DNA from: Kitagawia praeruptora
Taxonomy: Eukaryota; Streptophyta; Magnoliopsida; Apiales; Apiaceae
Assembly (NCBI GenBank): GCA_037693485.1
Contig: CM075351.1
Location: 73,744,001 to 73,808,000 of the forward strand
Direction of reading: 5' to 3'
DNA: 64,000 bases
Under the pieces are notes generated by a model. That model searched no databases and was not told the origin of the DNA. It saw only the letters and a program-made list of their open reading frames with translations. The position numbers and the translations under genes were made by a program. This document shows, piece by piece, positions 55,156 through 63,217 of this stretch. Within the stretch, counting starts at the first letter, position 1. Every line of letters starts with the position of its first letter.

Positions 55156-58100
55156 GAGAGCATACTTATCTTTGTGTGATCCTTCTTTGTTCGACTAATC
55201 AAGTTATTTGAAAAAGAATTCAAGTATGGGGATGATAGATGGGGAGTTGAATATTTTTGTTGTTGGGTACTAGCTTTTGACATTTCACCTTCTTTGGCTT
55301 TACTTGACATACCTTGTCCCTAGCCTCATTACAACCCGAATAAAGACCTTTTGATTATCATCAGTGGTGTGTGTTGCGTTAAAGTTAGATTGATACCAAA
55401 TGTCAAGCATGCTTATGATTTTGTTGGAATAGAGTGATACACTTACCCTTGTTCTTGAGTGAATATTCTTTTGTGAGTGAAAGGTGAGTTATTACTTGTA
55501 TTTTGCATTTGAGATCCCAAGTTTTGACTCAAAGATGTACTCTTGTGGGCTTAGCATGATTACCAAATTATTCTTGCATCTGACATGGACTTTTGAGAAC
55601 TTATGCATCTTCTTTGAGTAGACTATGTAAAAACTTGTACCTTCGACACCAAGGCATTGCATAATTCACTTTGATTCTTAAGTTGATGTGGCGTGAGAGG
55701 ACTTGCATGTGTGGTGTGTATTGGCATTTAATCTTTCACATGAGCTAGATGGATTTTGGGGGTACATTCACTATAGGCCCTCACGAGACCTCACTCGTCC
55801 ACTAGGGCTGCCTAGGGGTTTAAATGGCTTGTTGCATATGCCAAATGCAACCGTGATCACCTACGGAAGTGGTAGTAGTAAGTAGTTATTTTATATTGAT
55901 TTACTCGAGGACGAGCAAAGGTTAAGTTGGGGGGTATTTGATACATGCTAATTTTATGTACATTTTATAGCATGTTATCTCTCAATTATCCTTCGTTTGT
56001 AATAATTTTGTCCTTGATTAGCATTGTAGTAGCAGTTTAATTTGGATTGGATGCTAAAATGGTTTTTTATGTTTTTAGGATAATTTTGGAAGAAAAAGGA
56101 GCTCAATTGCACACCACCAAGAGACCGTAGATTAATCCTGGATGAACAAGGAGGAAATAAGAATTGTCACTAAAATATGGAAAGTGATATATTCTTAAAG
56201 CAGGAATCCCGGTTGGAATTAATATAATTTTTGTGAAGCGAAAGGAGTCCGGTTCCAAGCCCTCAATTGTCCGCAGCTTAGGATATAAGGATTTATTTAT
56301 ATTAATAAATATTTAATTTATTTAGAAAATTATATTTATAAGTATCTAATAATATTAGATATTTATTTTTATAATTTCTGGATTTAATTAATTATTTATT
56401 AATTAAAGATTACAAGCTGTGCGGGTTAAAAAGCATTTCCACGAAGCCCATCCATGTAAAACAAAATAAGGCCCAGTTGGTGTAAATGAATTGAAGTTGG
56501 TGTTGAATGAAGTGAAGTGTCGGCAGAAGTTGACATTACAAATGAATTAAGTAATCAAAATCAAAAGCAAAGCATGCACAATTCAACAAACCCAACTGTA
56601 CTTCTTTGATTTCCAGGTACTTATTTTGACGAATACTTTCATTAGTGGTGTGCTGATTGGCCTATAAATAGAAGCTTTGGCAATCAAGTTAATCATCAAT
56701 TCATGTACAAAGCATTCAGCTGTATTCTCTCAAGGTTGTTTTGTAAATTTAGCTTTAATTTACTATCAGTTCTATTTCGGTTGAAGATTGTAAGGGAATT
56801 GCTTGGAGTGCTCATTCATTTCATTGGAAATTATTTCGGGAGGATAAATTCTTCAAGTTGTACTTTCTTTACTCTAAACTCTTTTAATTATGATTTTATC
56901 ATTTATATGCTTATTTTATTTGTCTAGCATGATTAACTAATTTCATAATCCGAGAATTAGGTAGTATTCGTTGGTGATATATGTTTGTTTGATTGTGATA
57001 ATAATTCTCTATTTTTGCTAATCTATCATTGAGGGCTTAACCCAATTAAGGGCGTAGCTAACCTTTAATTGTATTCATAGGGATTGTGATAAATTGGGAG
57101 ATGAGTCATAATTCTTGTTCATGATTTGATAGACATAGTTTAATTATTTAATCGGGAGATTAATAAGAGGACTATGAAACTTATAATTCTCCGATCTTAA
57201 AATCTAAAATTGTATTTCAGTTGATCATGGGAGTGACTTTTGAAATATGGTTGTAGACATTATTTTGTATCTTGGGAGAGAACATTATAAAAATTAGAAG
57301 AATTGTTTTTAGCAAAATATGAGAAAAATATATATCACATGAAAATAGCATTATTGAACCAATTGAAGAACCCTATTTCTCGGATTGCTTTTCCTCATCA
57401 ATTAAATTTTAGTTGTACTTGTTTAAAATTAGTTTATTTGAACACACCAATTATTTTTCACACTTCTAGATAATAAGAAATTAAAACTTGAACTTGTATT
57501 AATAGTCTTTCCCTGCGAACGAACTTCACAAAATACTACCAACATTAATGAATAGAAGCCTGCAGGGCTTTCCTGTTCATGATACTTTGTTTTTTCAATA
57601 CCTAATCTAATACGGAAACGCTAATCCTGTCTTTCCTTTTTTGAGTCTCCACTCTCCACCTACTATAATAGGCAATTAGGCACCAAGTTTCACCATCTTC
57701 CTCGTTCTTTCCTAAAATTTGTTCACTACTTTATTATTAATATTTTTTAGGAAATAACAATTTACAATGGTAGCAGAAGATACATTTTGTCACTTCCTCC
57801 TAAAAAAGCAAATCAACCCCCCTCCCAATACAATATTGTTATAATTGTTACCCTTTACTCCTTAAGTATAAACCACACATCAATTTCTACATTCACTCAG
57901 GTCCTATTGAATAATTTTGGTGATCCCAAATCTGAAGGGAACATAACCCAGAAATTACATATCAAACTAAACAAAGAGACAACCATTGCTCATTTGTAAA
58001 TTAGTGGGCTCATCAAGCATTTCATTAGAAATCCATAATACACGATTTGCAAACATGTCACAAATTGTGAAATAGTCAGCTGGTAGAGAACAAGGAGGTG

Positions 58101-58559
58101 TTGTGACAGTCAAGATCAGCGTCTCTTACTCTCTTGTGTGGCCAACAAGTTTATTAAGTTTTCACTTACAGCTTCGACCCGATGAGGATGAGAATACTTA
58201 AAACTACTTTACATAGGTTGTCATCAACAAATCTATGCTAATGTATTAATAACAAAAAACAAAATCCTTGGAGGATTTTAATGCATTCTCTACTGTGTTA
58301 GGAATGGAAAACTATAGATACTGCTTACTGTCTCACATGGTCGACAATAAGCGAGAAGGCCCAGTTGGATCGTAGTTAACAAGCATAGCAGCTTTCAATG
58401 CTTGACCTAAAATTTAATGTATAAAGCATTCATACATATATGATCCACAAAATCAAAGTAACAGTTGAGTAGACAAACGAGTCAAATAAGCTCACCAGAA
58501 GGGCCTATACAATTCAATGTCCACTTGTCCCAGGTTCTGCTCACAAAACTACGGTCCAT
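43229..58559 (-). CDS. Five-exon minus-strand gene, 147 aa, uncharacterised conserved-looking plant protein; Athila element in intron 2
   Basis: All exons have GT-AG borders and join in frame: 58559-58496 (MDRSFVSRTWDKW...), 58406-58337 (GQALKAAMLVNYDPTGPSRL), 43952-43843 (EEQEGIKADPIELSQF), 43593-43479 (TSIFENWFSARCMNTSNHAG) and 43313-43229 (ASASRAMVAVDQLAW...), ending CTT TGA. Lengths 64+70+110+115+85 give 444 nt. The protein has no signal peptide or membrane segment and looks like one compact alpha-helical-rich soluble domain. I have the impression of a conserved plant family of about this length but cannot name it. Intron 2 is 14384 bp because of a 12172-bp retrotransposon in the opposite orientation; without it the intron would be about 2.2 kb. 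A decayed partial paralogue lies at 26890-28754. The frame and splice sites being intact suggest that the gene still works if the long intron is removed. Confidence 0.85.
45368..45372. repeat. 5-bp target-site duplication, left (TTAAT)
   Basis: TTAAT here matches TTAAT at 57545-57549 on the far side of the retrotransposon. Confidence 0.95.
45373..46978 (+). repeat. 5' LTR of the Athila element
   Basis: Begins TGATACATGC and ends TACCAACA. A TATA box (TATAAATA, 46097-46104) is well placed to start the genomic RNA near 46130. A 74-codon frame in the LTR is not a gene. Confidence 0.97.
46981..47001 (+). other. Primer-binding site
   Basis: TTGGCGCCGCTGCCGGGGA starts two bases after the 5' LTR. 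This form is typical of Athila elements, reported to be complementary to tRNA-Asp. Confidence 0.85.
47002..48714 (+). other. Retrotransposon leader: C-rich block, then GAGTT-rich block
   Basis: The 1.7-kb leader has a pyrimidine-rich part (about 47215-47530, many CCACC/CTCC runs) and then a part in which CGAGTT/GAGTT recurs dozens of times (47650-48420), ending in an A18 run near 48528. A TTTTCGTTTCAG splice-acceptor-like site lies about 18 bp before the gag ATG. The 131-codon frame in the C-rich part opens with GTG, not ATG. Confidence 0.6.
48715..54003 (+). CDS. Athila gag-pol polyprotein, 1762 aa, intact
   Basis: The start ATG at 48715 is the first in-frame ATG; the open frame upstream of it lacks one. 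Gag core is about residues 95-250 (ERFVQMCGSFRIN, WFQQLPDTAVATWESL). Protease has CDLGASVSLMP (about 621) and PIILGRPFLA (about 692). Reverse transcriptase has WRVCIDYRKLNN (about 938), RRLPFGLCNGPSTFQ and FMDDFTVYG (DD at 1043-1044). RNase H has MCDASDYAVGAVLG (1188), EKEL (about 1229) and YTDHAAIRYL (about 1253). Integrase has an HHCC finger (HSLECGGHN to CDRCQ, about 1397-1440) and the DDE triad at D1470, D1529 and E1565 (D-x58-D-x35-E). The C-terminus ends HGAVEITREGSDVFKVNGQR. No stop or frameshift, so it looks competent. Gag shows no CCHC zinc knuckle. Confidence 0.97.
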   Translation: MRRSTSAGDLEFDPEIERTARILRREAKQKKEKAKMADEDHEVAIIDETSIWDHETPNPANCMYKTPEIGAAQFNINPSLIQMISNQAFEGDIELEDPHRHLERFVQMCGSFRINGVTSDKIRLHMFRYSINGRALEWFQQLPDTAVATWESLSTAFLSKYYPSDKTQQLRTMIMSFKAQPGEGLYKAWERFKALLRKCPHHGLQDWQVISTFYGAMNADIRLSLDVAAGGNFKKAPITQAKALLEELASNNYSWAPSGTSSAKAAQDSEMINMLALKLDTLTQEMRGQRANVNAISSPMEGYNNYGASQNSYVQQFPEEASFIQGRQPWPVQNNSYYNPNQRPNNNLSYSNNHAANPSYSFPRHNQPPGFQSRPPYQAQQQYQPPPKKEPAEWEVALNKIMQGTSGALANMESRIDQMASSQKMLETQIGQIASKMGVREQGSLPSQPDQTSKEQCKSITLRSGKELPDVEILKPKERDAEKEDEIVVIDAEKLEKEDEKKKEEKPEKSYVPPPPYVPSIPFPQRLHNRQLEKQYEKFLTMFRQLHINIPFADALAQMPLYAKFLKEMLSRKRKLEDVETITLNAECSAVIQKAIPQKLKDPGSFSLPCTIGAMENIKALCDLGASVSLMPHSICQRLGLGELKKTRISLQLADRTIKYPLGVIEDVLVKVDKFFIPCDFVVLEMDEDVEMPIILGRPFLATAGTTIDVKAGKLALNVGEEKVEFDLNKAMKMPSFDATCFTVDIVDELVSLEDADVAEMEKALDDKEMEESLDMQETGTPAIEMAFSISEAPQVELKPLPSNLRYAFLGPNDTYPVIVSALLHDDELDKLLHVLRQFKSSIGWTIKDIKGISPALCMHRISLEDNHKPVIEGQRRLNPNLQDVVKKEITKLLDAGIIYSVPHSKWVSPIHVVPKKGGMTVVHNENNKLIPTRTVTGWRVCIDYRKLNNATRKDHFPLPFIDQMLERLAGNEYYNFLDGFSGYFQIPIAPEDQEKTTFTCPYGTFAYRRLPFGLCNGPSTFQRLMTAIFSDFIGKTMEVFMDDFTVYGSSFDSCLTSLSQVLQRCEDTNLVLNWEKCHFMVKEGIVLGHKISSKGIEVDRAKIDVIEKLPPPSSVKGIRSFLGHAGFYRRFIKDFSKISRPLCNLLEKDSVFDFDESCLVAFNRLKKELISAPIMSAPDWSLPFELMCDASDYAVGAVLGQKKEKRMHVIYYASKTLDDAQINYATTEKELLAVVFAFDKFRSYLVGSRVIVYTDHAAIRYLMKKKDAKPRLIRWILLLQEFDLEIRDKKGSENLVADHLSRLDQGDEVVRVNIPINDAFPEETLLAVSLSTPWYADIVNYIVGGIVPSELTYQQRKKFLFDVKHYFWEEPLLYKECADGIMRRCTPQEEIPDILRHCHSLECGGHNSSMKTVAKIWQSGFYWPTMYQDARNFVATCDRCQRAGNISRRNEMPLQSILEVEIFDVWGMDFMGPFPSSYGNKYILVGVDYVSKWVEAIASPTNDARVVKKFLQKYVFTRFGVPRAIINDGGSHFCNKQVEDLLKKYGVTQKVATPYHPQTSGQVEISNRELKSILEKTVATSRKDWSTKLDDALWAYRTAFKTPIGMSPYRLVFGKACHLPVELEYKAFWATRNLNLELKAAGVKRLLQLDELEEFRLQAYDSARVYKEKTKRWHDKHIQKKEFEVGQKVLLFNSRLKLFPGKLKSRWSGPFEIVKVYPHGAVEITREGSDVFKVNGQRLKPYFIGDDMKRRDLVLLDNPQA
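54004..55928 (+). other. 3' untranslated region of the Athila element, no envelope-like gene
   Basis: About 1.9 kb between the gag-pol stop and the polypurine tract. No frame above about 80 codons starts with ATG and looks coding. It holds G-rich tracts at about 54309-54318 and 54999-55007, an A15 run at 54340, and an AAAT repeat at about 55121-55154. Some Athila elements carry an env-like ORF here; none remains. Confidence 0.7.
55924..55938 (+). other. Polypurine tract
   Basis: AAGTTGGGGGGTATT immediately precedes the 3' LTR; the G-run position fits plus-strand priming. Confidence 0.75.
55939..57544 (+). repeat. 3' LTR of the Athila element
   Basis: Same 1606-bp length as the 5' LTR. Differences seen: C/T at the GGAYGAACAAGG site (left about 45573), T/G at ATGGAAAK (about 45615) and C/T near the end (AGTCYTTCCC). 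TATA box at 56663-56670. Confidence 0.97.
57550..58336. other. Intron 2 remainder (5' part) of the minus-strand gene
   Basis: No other exon of the gene is needed here because exons 2 and 3 join in frame. A stretch at 58000-58250 has weak coding look on the minus strand but no supportable exon. Confidence 0.4.
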
Positions 58560-59033
58560 TTCCGTTAGTCAACTGCAAATCGAACAAGGGTAACATTAAT
58601 CAAACATAGAAGAGAAAACCTATATAAAATTTAACAAAATGAGTTTTGGTTCCCAAATTCCCATACATGGTTATTAAGTAGTGGTAAATAGTATATATAT
58701 ATAGAGAGAGAGTAAAGTTCTATGGCGTACCGATTTAATTGGAGTACTTGGAATACATATACATTTTGCATACAAAATTTTGCAAATTTTATCAACATCA
58801 ACAAAGTATATTGAAATGGGGAATTTATCAGAAATGATGTGAATTTCATCTACCAGCTTTCTTCTGCAATCAACAAAGTATATTGAAATGGGGAATTTAT
58901 TATGTGTGCATATCTGTACAATTCCAGTTCATGTACCATAAACTTAATCAGGTGTAATCATTGTTCATAGAAATTATTGACAAACACCAACATCTTATAG
59001 AAGTCGTATATTTTTTTTAATCAGGTGTATTGA

Positions 59034-59456
59034 TTATGTCATGTCAGCAATTGGTAGCGTGAGCTGTTCAGTCTGTGTGGTTTCATAACCAAAAGGGCTG
59101 CCACTTGGAGGAGGGGATTTGTTCAGCTCACTCGAAATTTTTGAACGTATAATCCCATGGGAAAAAAAATGAAAAGTTCAACCCGACTCCCCATTGCGAG
59201 GACTGTCTAACTTATCAAGCTACCTTCTTCGGGAAGACCAACAGAAGATGGTGCAAACTGCGTGGGGGGGGCGATAGATATTCGATTCATCTAATGTATA
59301 ACCTTAATCAGGAGTCCAAGACACCTGTCTGTATGAACTTAATCATGATACCTGCATGTCCTCCTCCCTGCTTTCAATGTTATTAATGGGGCTTGGCAGT
59401 ATGTTGGAGGCTTCTGTTATGGAGTGAGGCCTGGCAGCCACAGGGGACCTATACCA
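59034..59456 (-). CDS. Coding-like 3' exons of an unrecognised minus-strand gene
   Basis: Minus-strand exon 59456-59352 is open for 35 codons between an acceptor (CTTGAG) and a GTATCA donor, reading RPHSITEASNIL and INNIESREEDMQ. A further short piece (about 59255-59220) reads FAPSSVGLPEE before GTAGCT. A last piece ending TAA at 59034 reads SSELNKSPPPSGSPFGYE and EQLTLPIADMT. Phases between the last two pieces do not agree, so the model is incomplete or the gene is damaged. It would lie just upstream of, and in the same direction as, the 147-aa gene. Confidence 0.35.
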
Positions 59457-61552
59457 CTCAAGTTAGGACCTTTCCATTTAAAAATGTAGTAGGAAGAGGA
59501 TGATCCAGCTACTGTTTCCTTATCTACCATGTCCCTTATCTATTCCCAGGACATCTTACATCTTAACTATGCTATCGATTCTACTAGTATGCTCCAGCAT
59601 CTTGGCCAGGCCAATTTCTTGTTTGTTTTGTTTTCCCAGGCCTTGATCAACTACGACTTCTACACAACCTACTCCTACACTCACAATGTCTTCCTCACTA
59701 TTTTCAAGTAGATTGAGGCAGATGCAATGGTCTCCTCTTTCAAAACTACGATTATCTTTTCCCAGAATTACGTCTCCAAGACGTAATATGACTGTCTACG
59801 CAAGCTTCTCGGCTGTTTCCATGTCCGAAGCCCTCTCCTAACTGTGAGTATTTTTCCTGTTTTTCACTCAGTAGTATATGCTCTATGACTTGCAATTTTG
59901 AACGTTTCACTATACTTAATTTTATACCCTATCAACTAGTAAATTAGTCATTTGGTTGGACGTTCATGTAATTGACTAGTTCATTATCTTATAAGATGAT
60001 CAATTGCATCTGTCTAGCCTGCACTGAAGCATTCTTAATTTCATGAGTGTCTCGTATAGTTTTACTATTATCATTGGTTTTAAATGACAACATAAAATAA
60101 CTATGAATCATGTTATGTAATGATATTACAAATTATTAATCATTTGTAATCATAATTATTTTATGTAATGCTTTACGTTATTAATTCATCCCCTTCTCCG
60201 CAAAACATATTTAATCGCTCCGGGATACATCCTTCCAATTTATCCCATATTACATCTAGTATGTCAATCATAAACGAGAAATTTGGAAGTCATTATCACT
60301 TACTCTCTTCTCCTTTGTGTTACATAGCTCAGTCTACAACATCAACCGGGCCAAGTCGTTGTACAACCCACAAGCCTAATCTCTACACATCAATAAATTA
60401 AGCTACCTAGATTACGATTTACTAATAGCCACGCAAAACTTCATTACTTTCCAACTGTCAGCTTGAAACATCAATGTTTTTACTTGAACATTACAACATT
60501 CTGCTACTAATAATTCGAACAATCGAAACCAATACCATTCTTCAGCTTACGAACGAAAATGTTGATAATTAAGAGAAGCAACTAATTTACACAATTATTC
60601 AAAAAATTCCTAGCTTAGGTAGATAACTTTTACTAATAATTCTCAGGGGACATTTATCAAACACTATACAGGCATAACAAAGAACTCACATTTTAATTTC
60701 AATTTATACACACAAATATACATACATAAATGACAGAACAAAGTATTATGAGACTTGCTGAACGTCATTTACAAAATTTACTCACCTTGATATCTAAAGA
60801 ACCAAAATCAAGGAGCGCAAGCTGAAACTAATATTTAAATCCAGTCTCTTTTGAGGAATTGTAACTTTAATAGGTCTATGAACCGTTTGGCCCACAAGCT
60901 GACCCAGGCCCATACGATGAATGATCTTTTTCTCGGTTTCTTCGATATTTTGTTTTCAAAATAAATCTATTAATAATCGATGTATTTTTAATTTTTAAAA
61001 GTACTTTAAGTTTTTGTACCATTTATGGGTGGCCATGATTGATGGAGTAGATTTTGGACCTTTAAGAGGTAATGATGTGCCATTTTGATGGCTTGTTTAT
61101 TCCATAATTTATTTTAAAATTTATTTATTCAGTTATGATTTTAATATTTAATTTGTGCTATTATTGGCATATTTAACTAAGTTTTGGTTATTTTTAAATT
61201 ATGTAATAATACTTTCTTGTGTTAGGAATTTTATTGAGTATAAGTTATATAGGCGCATATTTATTAATTATTTAATTAAATAGTTTAAGTTGAAAATTAT
61301 TGGCCTTCAATATTTTTCACTTCTGACTTATATTTATTTTATCTAATGTATATTATGTTGGAGGGGAAGGATTCTAGTATTCATATTTACACATTGCTTG
61401 TATTTTAAGTTTTAAATGTAAATTTTATGTAAATTAGTTATAATATTTTATTTAATTTATTTTGGATTTTTAAATTTGTATCTAATCAAAGGGGTCCCCT
61501 TTGATTAGATATTTATTTTTATGTTTATTTTAAATACTATATATTTTTTCAG

Positions 61553-61556
<4 letters not shown>
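59457..61556. other. Intergenic; no supportable gene
   Basis: A 60-codon plus-strand frame at 59529-59711 and its neighbours give mixed, frame-jumping coding look that I cannot resolve. The rest is AT-rich spacer. Confidence 0.4.
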
Positions 61557-61594
<38 letters not shown>

Positions 61595-61595
61595 T
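61557..61595. repeat. (TTA)n microsatellite
   Basis: About 12 uninterrupted TTA/ATT units. Confidence 0.97.
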
Positions 61596-61639
61596 AATGT
61601 GCTTCAGTTTTAATCTGTTCTGTCATTTTCAGGTGTGAA

Positions 61640-62098
61640 GTATATGGTCTTCCTGCTCATTATTTAAAACTTTATTGTCTAAGCGATTATGGAGCAGCCA
61701 AGAGACAAGGAAAAAAGAAAACTAGCAAAGCTAGTATGTGGGAATAACTGATGGTAGTGGAGACTCTAATAAGCAACAAGTAGTTCTGTGTGTAGTAGCA
61801 AGTTGTAAAATGATGTGTTTTCTATTTTTTGGAGGGTACTCTTTTTCCCCCTTGAGCTTTTTTCCCACAGGGTTTTGCTCTTGGAGGGTTTTAACGAGGC
61901 CTTCTTTCTGTGGGGTTCTTCCTTTCAGACTTGAAAGTTTTATTGTCTAAGCGTCCCGAGGCAACATGCGTGCCTTTTGGGTTAGATGGTGAACTTTCTT
62001 GAATGAAAAAATCCCCTATGTACGTTTTATTGTATTTCGGTACAATTTATGAACGAGTAAGTTATTTCTGACAAAAAAAAAATAAATAAATAAATAAA
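61640..62098 (+). mobile_element. Retroelement 3' end with A-rich tail (LINE-like)
   Basis: The stretch GGGTACTCTTTTTCCCCC, CCCACAGGGTTTTGCTC, GGTTTTAACGAGGCC is a wording common in plant retroelement 3' regions. It ends in A10 plus (TAAA)n at 62071-62098, like a LINE/SINE tail. TTTATTGTCTAAGCG occurs twice (about 61672 and 61940). I found no convincing target duplication or coding part, so this is a 5'-truncated fragment at most. Confidence 0.5.
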
Positions 62099-62269
62099 TC
62101 TATTAGAAATATTGGTTACTCCGTAGAATTTAGAAGTAGTGTTCGATTTTTAGAAAATCATCGATAAATCACGGTTTAAAAATATTTGGTCGACTTGATT
62201 TTTAAAATTCAATTTATGCCTTTGAGATTTTTTTGAATGACTTATTATATTGAAATAATGATATTTTTA

Positions 62270-62715
62270 TCTCTTTTTTTTTTTTAACTTTTTGACAAAA
62301 ATATCATTTTTGAATTTTTGACCAAAAATACCATTTTATTACGCATTTCAAAAATGGGTAATAGTATTAGCATTTGTCAAATGGCTAATATATATAATGT
62401 AAAAAAAATTTGGAAAAAAATTTAAATGTGTTACGTATTTCAGGAATGCGTAACACATTCATAATAGATGTGTTACGCATTCCGAGAATGCGTATCACAA
62501 TTAATATTTTTTTTTTTGAAACAACAATTAATATTTTATTATTTTTTTTTTGATTTTTTAATATTTTTTTACATGATACCCAATTCTCAAATGCGTAATA
62601 ATATTATCCATTTTTAAAATGTGTAATAGGTTGGTATTTTTGGCCAAAAAATTTAAAAATGGTATTTGTGTAATAAAATCTTACAAAAAATGGCATTTTT
62701 AGCCATTACCCTATT
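62270..62715. mobile_element. Foldback element with GCGTAATAA-type repeats
   Basis: CAAAAATACCATTTTATTAC at about 62324 and its inverted form near 62620-62690 (GGTATTTTTGGCC, AATGGCATTTTTAGCC) bound a centre with repeated GTTACGCATT/AATGCGTAAC hairpins (62430-62500). Confidence 0.55.
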
Positions 62716-63189
62716 ATATTATTAATTAAACTAAATTATTAATATATTATTAAAATATATACAATTTTTATTATAATTTATCATTCTACTAATTCCAATC
62801 TACTGATAAATCGTTATTAGGTACCTAAATCGATTTATTCTAAAATCTACAACCATGGTTAAAAGTTAGAACTGAACTCGTACTAATTTATTTCTTGTTT
62901 TTATACAAAAATCATGTCAAATCTTATGAAAAGGTCATGATTTTTTTTCAATAGATAAATTTATACTTTTTATTAAAAATCATTCTTATTAAAATTCATT
63001 AACTTTTTGAATAACATACTTATAAAAAAATTATAAATATCTAAATTCAATAACAATTAATTGAGTAACACGTGTTTTTTTTTTTACTCTTTAAATGTTA
63101 GAATTATATACTCATGATTAAAAGTCTTTAATAAATCTCTTAAGTGAGTGAAGCTGAAACGTTACTGTACTGTACATCCTTGAAAGGGG

Positions 63190-63208
63190 GTTAGGTTAGG
63201 GTTTGTAG
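63190..63208 (+). promoter_or_regulatory. Telo-box-like motif upstream of the F-box gene
   Basis: GTTAGGTTAGGGTTTG contains TAGGGTTT, the reverse of AAACCCTA, a motif common near transcription starts of housekeeping plant genes. It lies about 15-25 bp before the ATG. Confidence 0.4.
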
Positions 63209-63217
63209 AGAAGCACA

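Larger units (their letters stand above)
45373..57544 (+). mobile_element. Complete Athila-type Ty3/gypsy LTR retrotransposon, 12.2 kb
   Basis: Two 1606-bp LTRs, a perfect TTAAT duplication, a primer-binding site, one long gag-pol frame and a purine tract make a structurally complete element. Order of domains is gag, protease, reverse transcriptase, RNase H, integrase, as in Ty3/gypsy. LTR length, the TGGCGCCGCTGCCGGGGA primer site, a long non-coding stretch after pol and the DDGGSHFC-like integrase wording (INDGGSHFCN) point to the Athila lineage. By eye the LTRs differ at only three positions, so insertion was recent. It sits in intron 2 of the minus-strand gene and is transcribed in the opposite direction. 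Confidence 0.97.

Noticed and set aside
59529..59711. Plus-strand 60-codon frame near 59.6 kb
   Set aside because: Coding look jumps between frames and no family is recognisable; cannot be modelled.
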